Origin: Candidatus Paceibacter sp.
Lineage (GTDB): Bacteria > Patescibacteria > ABY1 > S139-126
Assembly (NCBI GenBank): GCA_020724865.1
Contig: DYGA01000003.1
Span: 1 to 64,000, forward strand
Direction: 5' to 3'
DNA: 64,000 nt
Below are positions 33,741 through 40,976 of this stretch, piece after piece. The position numbers were made by a program, and so were the translations under genes. Numbering within the stretch: the first letter of the stretch is position 1; the number at the start of each line of letters is the position of its first letter. The notes beneath the pieces were generated by a model. That model made no database searches. It saw nothing but the letters and a program-made list of their open reading frames with translations, and had not been told where the DNA came from.

Positions 33741-34433
33741 ATGCTTACTAACCGACAAAATCAAATATTTAAAGAGATTGTGGAAAACTATGTTTCTAAT
33801 GTTCAACCGATTAGTTCTAAATTGTTGACTGATAGTTTAAATGTATCTTCGGCCACAATTCGTAATGAAATGTCAGCTTTGGAAGATAAAGGTTTGATTT
33901 TTCAACCTCATACTTCAGCTGGTCGAGTACCTACAGCAGCAGGTTATAAGTATTATTTTGATAATTTTGTTGATAAGGAAAAATTATTAAATAAACACGA
34001 TCAACAGTTGGTAGAGGCTGCTTGGCAAAAAAATAAGCATGATTATAACCAGTCTTTTAAAAATTTAGCCAAAGTATTAGCTGATATTTCTCAACATGCT
34101 GTATTGGTTGGTTTTTCGGAAAAATATTTTTATTATACTGGACTGGCAAATTTATTTAATCAGCCGGAATTTACAGCTGTTGATTTAGTGCGAGCGATGG
34201 GTTATTTAGTTGATCATTTGGACGAAGTGGTGAGTAAAATTTTTCCTTACATCGAAGATTTATCAGTAAAGATTGGTGAGGAAAATCCGTTTAGTAATGA
34301 ATGTTCCGTTTTTTTGACAAAGTTTTCCAATCCAGCTGGCGAAGGGTTATTGGGAATTTTAGGTCCGATGCGGATGGATTATCAACAAAATTATTCTTTA
34401 ATTAATTATTCTAGAAACTTAATTAATAAATAA
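33741..34433 (+). CDS. hrcA: Heat-shock repressor HrcA (shortened)
   Basis: This 230-aa protein has the N-terminal winged helix: LTNRQNQIFKEIVENYVSNV, then SATIRNEMSALEDKGLIFQP and HTSAGRVPTAAGYKYYFDNF (about residues 1-75). The C-terminal conserved GLLGILGPMRMDYQQNYSLI (about 201-220) is present. Typical HrcA is about 340 aa, so roughly 110 residues of the central GAF-like and dimerisation insert are missing. It should still bind the CIRCE box just upstream. Its stop is followed at once by the grpE ATG (TAAATG). Confidence 0.92.
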   Translation: MLTNRQNQIFKEIVENYVSNVQPISSKLLTDSLNVSSATIRNEMSALEDKGLIFQPHTSAGRVPTAAGYKYYFDNFVDKEKLLNKHDQQLVEAAWQKNKHDYNQSFKNLAKVLADISQHAVLVGFSEKYFYYTGLANLFNQPEFTAVDLVRAMGYLVDHLDEVVSKIFPYIEDLSVKIGEENPFSNECSVFLTKFSNPAGEGLLGILGPMRMDYQQNYSLINYSRNLINK

Positions 34434-35018
34434 ATGACAAAAAAAATAGATTCAATTAATGATGATAAAAAAGACGAAATTGTCGATAAATCAGTTGAGC
34501 TCAAAACTGATGAAAAATCAGATGATTTATCTGCCGCTGATTTAACCAGACAAAATCAAGAATATTTAGCTGGTTGGCAGAGAGCTAAAGCTGATTATAT
34601 CAATTTGAAGAGAGAGACAGATGAAATGATAAGTAAGTTAAGGCAAATTGTTAGAGGCGAGCTATTTGTAGAATTTTTGCCTTATTGGCAGAATTTGGTT
34701 ACCGCCATAAAACACATACCTCAAGATTTGTTAGAGGCGGATTGGGTGCAAGGTTTTATTCATACTCAAAGACAGATAGAAGATTGGTTGGATAAAAATG
34801 GCGTTAAAAAAATGAAAACTGTAGGTGAAAAATTCGATTACAATAAGCATGAAGCAGTGGAAACAGTTTGGGATGAAAAAGTTGCAGTGGATGAAATTGT
34901 GGCCGAAAAATCAGCTGGTTATGAATATGATGGTCAGGTTATAATCCACCCTCGGGTAGTGGTAAATACATTACCAGCTCACCAAGATGAAAATAAAAAT
35001 AATCAAGTTAATAAATAA
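34434..35018 (+). CDS. grpE: Nucleotide exchange factor GrpE
   Basis: This 194-aa protein has an acidic disordered N-terminus, a long helical segment (QNQEYLAGWQRAKADYINLK, about residues 41-60) and the C-terminal beta-wing with the GrpE signature YEYDGQVIIHPRVVVNT (about 163-179). It also has GVKKMKTVGEKFDYNKHEAV, the family's hinge-type core. GrpE releases ADP from DnaK. It is the second gene behind the CIRCE promoter and starts immediately at the hrcA stop, so it is probably translated by re-initiation. Confidence 0.92.
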   Translation: MTKKIDSINDDKKDEIVDKSVELKTDEKSDDLSAADLTRQNQEYLAGWQRAKADYINLKRETDEMISKLRQIVRGELFVEFLPYWQNLVTAIKHIPQDLLEADWVQGFIHTQRQIEDWLDKNGVKKMKTVGEKFDYNKHEAVETVWDEKVAVDEIVAEKSAGYEYDGQVIIHPRVVVNTLPAHQDENKNNQVNK

Positions 35019-35036
35019 TTTTTAATTAATAATTAA

Positions 35037-35084
35037 TTTTTCTTGTTTGGGTTAGTCAGTAATCTAAACAAGAAAAAAGAGGAG
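35037..35084 (+). promoter_or_regulatory. Hairpin next to the hsp20 ribosome-binding site (possible RNA thermometer)
   Basis: TTTTTCTTGTTT (35037-35048) pairs perfectly with AAACAAGAAAAA (35066-35077), and the Shine-Dalgarno GAGGAG (35079-35084) starts 2 nt later. UUUUUCUU could also pair with AGGAGAAA over the ribosome site through two G-U pairs, so two rival folds are possible. No T-run follows the 3' arm, so this is not a plus-strand terminator. Confidence 0.45.
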
Positions 35085-35091
35085 AAAATAT

Positions 35092-35511
35092 ATGGCTATA
35101 GTAAAATGGACACCATGGCAAGATCCTTTTGAAGAATTTGAAAAAATGCTGCAAGAATGGCCGGGTTATCAAAACGTCAGGTCGTTTGTGCCAGCAGTTG
35201 ATGTTTATCAGGATAATGATAATGTATATATTGAGACCCCATTACCGGGGGTAAATATCAATGACGTTACCATTTCGGTAGAAAATGATGTGTTAACCAT
35301 TCAAGGGAAACGTGAACACAAGACTGAAGTTGATGAAAAAAATTATTACCGTCAAGAAGTGCGTTATGGTAGTTTTTACAGAAGTATAGCATTGCCCACT
35401 AGTGTAAATGGTGATAAAGCTGAAGCTGAATATAAAGATGGTATTTTAAAGGTCACAATTCCTAAAGAAGAAAAAGCCAAACCAAAAAAGATTACTATCA
35501 AAACAAAATAA
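35092..35511 (+). CDS. hsp20: Small heat-shock protein Hsp20/alpha-crystallin
   Basis: This 139-aa protein has an alpha-crystallin domain from about residue 45: VDVYQDNDNVYIETPLPGVN, the conserved GSFYRSIALP and the GILKVTIPK motif (about 121-129), followed by a Lys-rich tail. Small Hsps hold unfolding proteins for DnaK. It sits between grpE and dnaK, has a good Shine-Dalgarno (GAGGAG) and an adjoining hairpin, and is expected to be heat-induced. Confidence 0.93.
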   Translation: MAIVKWTPWQDPFEEFEKMLQEWPGYQNVRSFVPAVDVYQDNDNVYIETPLPGVNINDVTISVENDVLTIQGKREHKTEVDEKNYYRQEVRYGSFYRSIALPTSVNGDKAEAEYKDGILKVTIPKEEKAKPKKITIKTK

Positions 35512-35831
35512 TGGAATTACCACTTTCCTCACTACCAAGAAAATTAAATCATCATTGCCCTTTGTGCGGTCGGATTTTAGTCAATGATGATGTTGAAATT
35601 ATTAGTTTGCACAACAACCAGATGATGGTTTATACCACCTGTGGCAGCTGTGGAGTGGGTTTAATTGCTAAGGTTTCCTGGCTGCCACAAGGTTTGGTGG
35701 GACTAGGAGTTTTGACTGATTTGACTAGAGATGAAGTCAAGCAGACGGCTAATTTATCTCCGATCACTGCGGATGATGTGTTGGCCATAAAAATGTTAAC
35801 TGATAAAGGTTATTTAGAAATTAAAGTATAA
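35511..35831 (+). CDS. Small zinc-ribbon protein of unknown function
   Basis: This 106-aa protein has a CPLCGRILV pair (about residues 17-25) and a CGSCGVGL pair (about 44-51), a four-cysteine zinc-ribbon. A short helical tail follows (SPITADDVLAIKMLTDKGYL). It overlaps the hsp20 stop by one base and lies directly before dnaK in the heat-shock operon, so it is probably expressed with the chaperones. I recognise no named family. Confidence 0.75.
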   Translation: MELPLSSLPRKLNHHCPLCGRILVNDDVEIISLHNNQMMVYTTCGSCGVGLIAKVSWLPQGLVGLGVLTDLTRDEVKQTANLSPITADDVLAIKMLTDKGYLEIKV

Positions 35832-35851
35832 TAATTAAATTAATATAATTT

Positions 35852-37759
35852 ATGAGTAGAATTTTAGGAATTGATCTAGGTACCACCAATAGCGCTATGG
35901 CTGTAATTGAAGGTGGACAACCGAAGATTTTGGAAAATAAAGAAGGCAATCGAACTACACCTTCAGTTGTAGCAATATCAAAAAACAACGAAAGGATAGT
36001 GGGGCAAGCTGCCAAAAGGCAAGCAATCACTAATCCAAAAAATACAGTTTATTCAGTAAAACGTTTAATTGGTCGTAAGTTTTCTGATCCCGAGGTTCAA
36101 ACAGCAATGAAAACTTTGCCATTTACAATTGTTAAAGATGCAAAAACTGAAGGTTGTAAAATTGTAATGGGTGATAAGGAATATTCGCCGCAAGAAATTT
36201 CGGCAATGATTTTACAGAAATTAAAAGCCGATGCTGAAAGTAAATTGGGAGAAAAAATTGAAGAAGCAGTAATTACGGTGCCGGCTTATTTTGATGATTC
36301 GCAACGGCAAGCCACCAAGGATGCTGGAGAAATAGCTGGTCTTAAAGTTAGACGGATTATCAACGAACCAACTGCCGCAGCTTTAGCTTACGGTTTTGAT
36401 AAAAAGAAAGATCAAAAAATTGCGGTTTATGATTTGGGTGGCGGGACTTTTGATATTTCTATTTTGGATGTGTCAGCAGATACCGTTGAAGTCAAAGCTA
36501 CCAATGGTGATACCCAGTTGGGTGGTGATGATTTTGATCAGAGAATTATTGATTGGATATTGGCTGAATTTAAAAAAGATCAAGGTATTGATTTGAGCGG
36601 TGATTCTTTAGCTTTACAGCGAGTAAAAGAATCTGCAGAAAAAGCTAAGATTGAACTCTCTACCGCTATGGAAACAGAAATAAATCAGCCATTTATTACT
36701 CAAGGGCCTGATGGTCCAAAACACTTGGTAATGAAAATGACCAGAACTAAATTGGAAGAATTGGTAGCTGATTTGGTTGAAAAAACCATGGAGCCAGTAA
36801 AAAAGGCTTTAGCTGATGCTGGAATTGATAAATCAGATATCAATGAAGTCGTGTTGGTTGGGGGTATGACCAGAATGCCTTATGTTCAAAAAAAGGTAGA
36901 AGAATTTTTTGGGAAAAAACCCAATATGTCGGTAAATCCTGATGAAGTAGTGGCTATCGGTGCTGCCGTTCAAGCCGGAGTATTACAGGGAGAAGTTAAG
37001 GATGTTTTGTTACTTGACGTAACGCCGCTTTCTTTGGGAATTGAAACTTTAGGCGGTGTTATGACCAAATTGATTGAACGTAATACCACAATACCAACTT
37101 CCAAATCGCAGATTTTTTCTACCGCTGCTGATAATCAAACTTCAGTAGAGATCCATGTTTTACAAGGCGAACGTCCGATGGCGCAAGATAATAAGTCGCT
37201 AGGCAGATTTATCTTATCAGGAATTCCGCCGGCTCCCAGAGGGATACCACAAATAGAGGTTACTTTTGATATTGATGCCAATGGTATACTAAATGTTAAA
37301 GCTGTAGATAAAGCTACTAACAAAGAGCAAAAAATTACTATTACAGCTTCTTCGGGTTTATCTAAAGAAGAAATTGAACGGATGAAAAAAGAAGCCGAAA
37401 TTCATGCGGAGGAAGATAAGAAAAAACAAGATTTGATTGAAATTAAAAATGGCGCTGAATCAATTATTTTTAGCACCGAAAAGATCTTGAAAGAAAATGA
37501 AGGTAAAATACCCGAAGACATTAAAAAAGAAGTAACAGAAAAGTTAGACAACTTGAAGAAAGTTAAAGATGGGGAAGATTTCAATGCTATCAAGCAAGCC
37601 ATTGATGAAATGAATCAAACTGCCCAGAAAATTGGTCAGGCGATGTATTCTGCCCAAAATGCTTCCCAGTCTGGTCAAACAAATTCAGATCAAGCAAAAT
37701 CAGGTGATGATAAAGATTCAAATCCTGGCACCCAAGAAGCTGAATTTGATAAGAATTAA
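35852..37759 (+). CDS. dnaK: Molecular chaperone DnaK (Hsp70)
   Basis: This 635-aa Hsp70 has the phosphate-1 motif ILGIDLGTTNSAMAVIEGGQ (about residues 4-23), the phosphate-2 motif IAVYDLGGGTFDISILDVSA (about 190-209), the adenosine motif VVLVGGMTRMPYVQKKVEEF (about 332-351), the linker DVLLLDVTPLSLGIETLGGV (about 384-403) and a substrate domain with an acidic, Gln-rich lid. It is of usual length. It folds proteins with DnaJ and GrpE. It follows a 20-base gap with its own TATAAT-like site. Confidence 0.97.
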   Translation: MSRILGIDLGTTNSAMAVIEGGQPKILENKEGNRTTPSVVAISKNNERIVGQAAKRQAITNPKNTVYSVKRLIGRKFSDPEVQTAMKTLPFTIVKDAKTEGCKIVMGDKEYSPQEISAMILQKLKADAESKLGEKIEEAVITVPAYFDDSQRQATKDAGEIAGLKVRRIINEPTAAALAYGFDKKKDQKIAVYDLGGGTFDISILDVSADTVEVKATNGDTQLGGDDFDQRIIDWILAEFKKDQGIDLSGDSLALQRVKESAEKAKIELSTAMETEINQPFITQGPDGPKHLVMKMTRTKLEELVADLVEKTMEPVKKALADAGIDKSDINEVVLVGGMTRMPYVQKKVEEFFGKKPNMSVNPDEVVAIGAAVQAGVLQGEVKDVLLLDVTPLSLGIETLGGVMTKLIERNTTIPTSKSQIFSTAADNQTSVEIHVLQGERPMAQDNKSLGRFILSGIPPAPRGIPQIEVTFDIDANGILNVKAVDKATNKEQKITITASSGLSKEEIERMKKEAEIHAEEDKKKQDLIEIKNGAESIIFSTEKILKENEGKIPEDIKKEVTEKLDNLKKVKDGEDFNAIKQAIDEMNQTAQKIGQAMYSAQNASQSGQTNSDQAKSGDDKDSNPGTQEAEFDKN

Positions 37760-37837
37760 ACCAAAGGTTAGACTAATAATTAATTAAACCTGGGGTGCAG
37801 GCTTATAACTCACTGCAGGTAACTAATAAAAAAATTT

Positions 37838-38134
37838 ATGGACAATCAAAATCAACAACAAACAATGCAAATTAAAATTGATGACACAGTATTGAAAGGT
37901 GTTTATGCTAATGCTCTCCAGGTTGGGCACACTAAAGAAGAATTTATTTTAGATTTTATGAATTTAGTACCCCCTCAAGGTATAGCCGTAGCTAGAATTT
38001 TTTTAAGTCCGGGTCATATGAAAAGAATAGCCGCTGCTTTATTAGATAATCTAAAAAAATATGAACAACAATTCGGTAAAATTGCAGAAGCCCAACCACC
38101 AAAAAACGAACAAAAATTGGGATTTAATGGCTAG
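37838..38134 (+). CDS. DUF3467 protein
   Basis: This 98-aa protein matches the DUF3467 family: MQIKIDDTVLKGVYANALQV, then HTKEEFILDFMNLVPPQGIA and VARIFLSPGHMKRIAAALLD. It is common in CPR bacteria next to chaperones and has no known biochemical role. It lies between dnaK and the Cys-rich microprotein. The leader before it (37790-37830) has a TGCAG/CTGCA hairpin. Confidence 0.88.
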   Translation: MDNQNQQQTMQIKIDDTVLKGVYANALQVGHTKEEFILDFMNLVPPQGIAVARIFLSPGHMKRIAAALLDNLKKYEQQFGKIAEAQPPKNEQKLGFNG

Positions 38135-38199
38135 ATACACGAGACACGTAGCATGTAACACATAACACTAAGCACATAAATAATTATTAAAATTTTATT

Positions 38200-38265
38200 A
38201 TGATAAAATACAACAATCCAGATGAAGAAAAGTGTGGTTGCGAAGGTTGCGATTGTGGAAAATAA
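38200..38265 (+). CDS. Cysteine-rich microprotein (21 aa)
   Basis: ATG 38200-38202 to TAA 38263-38265 encodes MIKYNNPDEEKCGCEGCDCGK, which is below usual ORF-size limits. Four cysteines in 8 residues (CxCxxCxC) suggest metal binding. No clear Shine-Dalgarno is present. It lies between DUF3467 and dnaJ, with a long inverted repeat starting at 38271. Short Cys-rich ORFs can arise by chance. Confidence 0.5.
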   Translation: MIKYNNPDEEKCGCEGCDCGK

Positions 38266-38270
38266 TTTAT

Positions 38271-38325
38271 ATTTTACCCTGTTAAATTGATTTTTGATCA
38301 GAGTAAAAATTTAACAGGGTAAAAT
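38271..38325. repeat. 17-bp perfect inverted repeat (hairpin)
   Basis: ATTTTACCCTGTTAAAT (38271-38287) is the exact inverse complement of ATTTAACAGGGTAAAAT (38309-38325), with a 21-nt loop. There is no long T-run after it, so termination is uncertain. It may instead process or stabilise the transcript between the DUF3467 region and dnaJ. Confidence 0.7.
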
Positions 38326-38388
38326 ATTATAATTATTAATTATTAATAAAATAAATATTAGTAATTAATAATTGCTAACCAATCAATT

Positions 38389-39510
38389 ATGTCCAAGGAT
38401 TACTACGAAATTTTGGGTGTAAAAAAAGACGCTTCAGCAGATGAAATAAAAAAAGCGTTTCGTAAATTAGCACATCAATATCATCCTGACAAAGGTGGCG
38501 GAGACGAACAAAAATTCAAAGAAATAAACGAAGCTTATCAGGTTTTGGGTAATGCGGAAAAAAGAAAACAATATGATCAGTTTGGTCAAAGTTTTTCTGG
38601 CGCCGGACCTGGAGGGATGAATTGGCAGGATTTTGCCCGAGCTCAACAGTCGGGTGGTTTTGATTTTTCCCAAGGTTTTCAGGGAGTAAATTTTGATTTT
38701 GGTGATATAGGAGATATTGAAGATTTATTTTCAGGAATTTTTGGCGGTTCTTTTCGTCAAAGTGGAAAAAATCGTCGGAGTCGTAAGGGGCGAGATATAC
38801 AATTGGAATTGACAATTGATTTTTTTGAAGCAGTTTTTGGAACAAAAAAAACAATTACTATAGAACGTGATGATATCTGTACGGTTTGTCAAGGTAGTGG
38901 CGCTAAACCAGGCAGCAAAGTAAAAACCTGCGAACAGTGTCAAGGCGCAGGACAAATTGATACGGTTACCAGATCATTTTTTGGCATGGTGAGATCAACT
39001 CAAGTTTGTCCTACCTGCCATGGTGATGGAACTGTTATCATTGAGAAATGTTCCAATTGTCATGGTTCAGGTAAATCTAAAAAGCGAGAGAATATAGATG
39101 TAGAAATTCCAGCCGGAGCCGATGATGGCGTAACTTTGAAATTTGCCGGTAAAGGTGATGTATTGACTAAAAATGGGACTCCCGGCGATTTGTATATTAC
39201 TCTAAGAGTTTTGCCTGATAAAAGATTTGAACGTCACGGTAGTGATGTACATCAGCAAATAAAGATAACTTTTTCTCAAGCAGCTCTGGGCGATAAGGTG
39301 ACAATCAATACAGTTGATGGGCAAGTTAAGCTCAAAATTCCGGCTGGTATTGCCTCTGGAACGGTGCTTAAACTTTCCGGTCAAGGCATACCACACATGA
39401 ATAAACGCGGTCGCGGCGATCATTTTGTTAAAGTCATAGTTGATGTACCAAAAACATTAACTCGTAAACAGAAACAGTTATTAACCGAATTAAGAGAAAA
39501 CGGTTTGTAA
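38389..39510 (+). CDS. dnaJ: Co-chaperone DnaJ (Hsp40)
   Basis: This 373-aa DnaJ has the J-domain with HPD in LAHQYHPDKGGGDEQKFKEI (about residues 26-45), a Gly/Phe-rich stretch, and a zinc domain of four CxxCxGxG repeats (CTVCQGSG, CEQCQGAG, CPTCHGDG, CSNCHGSG, about 163-227). The substrate domain with VEIPAGADDGVTLKFAGKGD follows. All parts of a type I DnaJ are present. It stimulates DnaK's ATPase. It has its own leader after the hairpin at 38271-38325. Confidence 0.96.
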   Translation: MSKDYYEILGVKKDASADEIKKAFRKLAHQYHPDKGGGDEQKFKEINEAYQVLGNAEKRKQYDQFGQSFSGAGPGGMNWQDFARAQQSGGFDFSQGFQGVNFDFGDIGDIEDLFSGIFGGSFRQSGKNRRSRKGRDIQLELTIDFFEAVFGTKKTITIERDDICTVCQGSGAKPGSKVKTCEQCQGAGQIDTVTRSFFGMVRSTQVCPTCHGDGTVIIEKCSNCHGSGKSKKRENIDVEIPAGADDGVTLKFAGKGDVLTKNGTPGDLYITLRVLPDKRFERHGSDVHQQIKITFSQAALGDKVTINTVDGQVKLKIPAGIASGTVLKLSGQGIPHMNKRGRGDHFVKVIVDVPKTLTRKQKQLLTELRENGL

Positions 39511-39512
39511 TT

Positions 39513-40247
39513 ATGAAAATAATACCTGTTCATTCTCGTATTTTACAACCGCCGCAGGATGATTTGTTGGCGGTTTTATCTTCATTGCCAATCAAAAATC
39601 AAGATATATTGGTTATTACTTCGAAAGTAGTCAGCATTCACCAAGGCAGATGTGTAAAAATAGATGAAAGTAGGAAAGAACAACAAAAGCAAGAATTAAT
39701 CCTGCAAGAGGCCGAGGCAATAGTCCCTCTGACAGCAACTGGCAATTTAAAACAATCTCCTCTAACTAAAAAATATGGTGTCGTGGTTGGCAGTTCTGGT
39801 ATAGACGAATCAAATGGTCATGGTTATTTTATCTTGTGGCCAGTTGATTTAGCTAAATGGGTTAAAGATATATACCAGTGGTTAAAAGCTACTTATAATT
39901 TAACAGATTTAGGAATTATTATTTCCGATACTGTTAAGCGGCCATTTAGGCGAGGCGCTATTGGTATAGCCATTGCTCATTATGGTTTTAAAGCTTTGCG
40001 TAGTTATCGAGGCTCAAAAGATATTTTTGGGAGAAAATTTAAAAATGAACAGGTTAATTTAGCTGATGCTCTGGCGGCCAGTGCGGTTATGGTTATGGGA
40101 GAAGGGGGTGAACAAACACCTTTGGCTATTATTTCTGATTTAAAAAATATAGAATTTTTTCCTGGAACTGAGGAAATTACAGTGGCAGGCGAAGATGATT
40201 ATTTTGCTGGTTTGATTGATAATAATAAATGGAAGAAAAGAAGTTAG
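39513..40247 (+). CDS. CofE-like coenzyme F420-0:gamma-glutamyl ligase family protein
   Basis: This 244-aa protein matches the F420_ligase family: an N-terminal QDILVITSKVVSIHQGRCVK (about residues 30-49), SGIDESNGHGYFILWPVD, IISDTVKRPFRRGAIGIAIA (about 131-150) and LADALAASAVMVMGEGGEQTP (about 184-203, shown in part). The family adds Glu to F420-0 in archaea and actinobacteria. CPR genomes usually lack F420, and this window has no other F420 gene, so the substrate may be another carboxylate. It starts 2 nt after dnaJ. Confidence 0.85.
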   Translation: MKIIPVHSRILQPPQDDLLAVLSSLPIKNQDILVITSKVVSIHQGRCVKIDESRKEQQKQELILQEAEAIVPLTATGNLKQSPLTKKYGVVVGSSGIDESNGHGYFILWPVDLAKWVKDIYQWLKATYNLTDLGIIISDTVKRPFRRGAIGIAIAHYGFKALRSYRGSKDIFGRKFKNEQVNLADALAASAVMVMGEGGEQTPLAIISDLKNIEFFPGTEEITVAGEDDYFAGLIDNNKWKKRS

Positions 40248-40251
40248 TAAT

Positions 40252-40310
40252 TTTGAATTTTAAATTATAAATTTTAAATTAATTTTAAATTTTAGTAACT
40301 AGTAATTTAT
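40252..40310. repeat. AT-rich palindrome (TTTAAATTATAAATTTTAAA family)
   Basis: TTGAATTTTAAATTATAAAT and TTAAATTAATTTTAAATTTT form a short palindromic run directly after the CofE-like gene. It is another copy of the family listed at 23078-23180. Confidence 0.5.
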
Positions 40311-40343
40311 TATTAATTCTTTATTCTTTAAAGCAAAAGGTGT

Positions 40344-40358
40344 TATAATTATATTATG
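40344..40358 (+). promoter_or_regulatory. -10 box 6 nt from an ATG (possible leaderless start)
   Basis: TATAAT at 40344-40349 is followed by only 6 nt before ATG 40356. Transcription starting about 6-7 nt after a -10 box would begin on or at the start codon, so the mRNA would have no leader. The -35 region is not well conserved. Confidence 0.5.
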
Positions 40359-40919
40359 ATATCAATATTAACTACCACCGCTGCGCAAATTGACTTCAAT
40401 AGTTGGTTAAATAGTTTTGACTGGACAAGGCCCAGTTGGGATTTGTTTGTAATTTTATTTATAGTTTTTGGCGGTTTAGTTTATGGTATGAGTTTAGGTA
40501 GAGATAGATTAGCTTTAACCACTATTGCCATCTATATTTCTTTAGCCTTAGTCAATGCCGCTCCGTTTGTTGGACATGAATTTGCTGCTAATGTCCATTT
40601 TGCAGATTATGCAATTGATATCAAAGTAGTTGCCTTTTTAGGATTATTGGTTTTGATTATGTTTTTGCTGGCTAGAGGGGCTTTGTTTAGAAGTTTATTG
40701 AGCAATAATTCAGGCAGTGGTTTTTTACAATCAGTTTTTTTAAGTTTTGTTCACACTGGATTGATTGTAGCAATTGTAATAAATTATCTGCCAGTTGTCG
40801 CAGTAAATAATTTTTCACCAGTTATTAAAGATATTTTTTATGGTCAGTGGCAGTTATTTTGGTGGTTATTAGCGCCAATTATGATAATGATAATTTTTAA
40901 AATAAAAAAGAAAGATTAA
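40356..40919 (+). CDS. Integral membrane protein of unknown function
   Basis: This 187-aa protein has about five hydrophobic spans: LFVILFIVFGGLVYGMSLGR (about residues 30-49), LTTIAIYISLALVNAAPFVG, KVVAFLGLLVLIMFLLARGA, SFVHTGLIVAIVINYLPVVA and FWWLLAPIMIMIIFKIKKKD at the end. Its layout is loosely like CvpA-type proteins, but I see no named domain. Its leader may be absent, since a -10 box lies 6 nt before the ATG. It is convergent with the Dus gene. Confidence 0.75.
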   Translation: MISILTTTAAQIDFNSWLNSFDWTRPSWDLFVILFIVFGGLVYGMSLGRDRLALTTIAIYISLALVNAAPFVGHEFAANVHFADYAIDIKVVAFLGLLVLIMFLLARGALFRSLLSNNSGSGFLQSVFLSFVHTGLIVAIVINYLPVVAVNNFSPVIKDIFYGQWQLFWWLLAPIMIMIIFKIKKKD

Positions 40920-40940
40920 ATATTTTTTTAAATTATATTT

Positions 40941-40957
40941 GCCTGCCGGCAGGCAGG
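40941..40957. repeat. GC-rich palindrome GCCTGCCGGCAGGC
   Basis: This is a perfect 14-bp palindrome (GCCTGCCGGCAGGC, 40941-40954) extended by AGG, in otherwise AT-rich DNA between convergent genes. Its position suggests a shared hairpin terminator or a short mobile palindrome. This word is known to recur between genes in CPR genomes. Confidence 0.65.
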
Positions 40958-40976
40958 TATTAATTATACAATACTC

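Noticed and set aside
38271..38325. The 17-bp inverted repeat as an ordinary terminator
   Set aside because: No T-run follows the 3' arm, so I list it as a repeat or hairpin only.
40941..40957. GC-rich palindrome as a transposon end
   Set aside because: It is a single short palindrome without a partner end or transposase. It is listed as a repeat.
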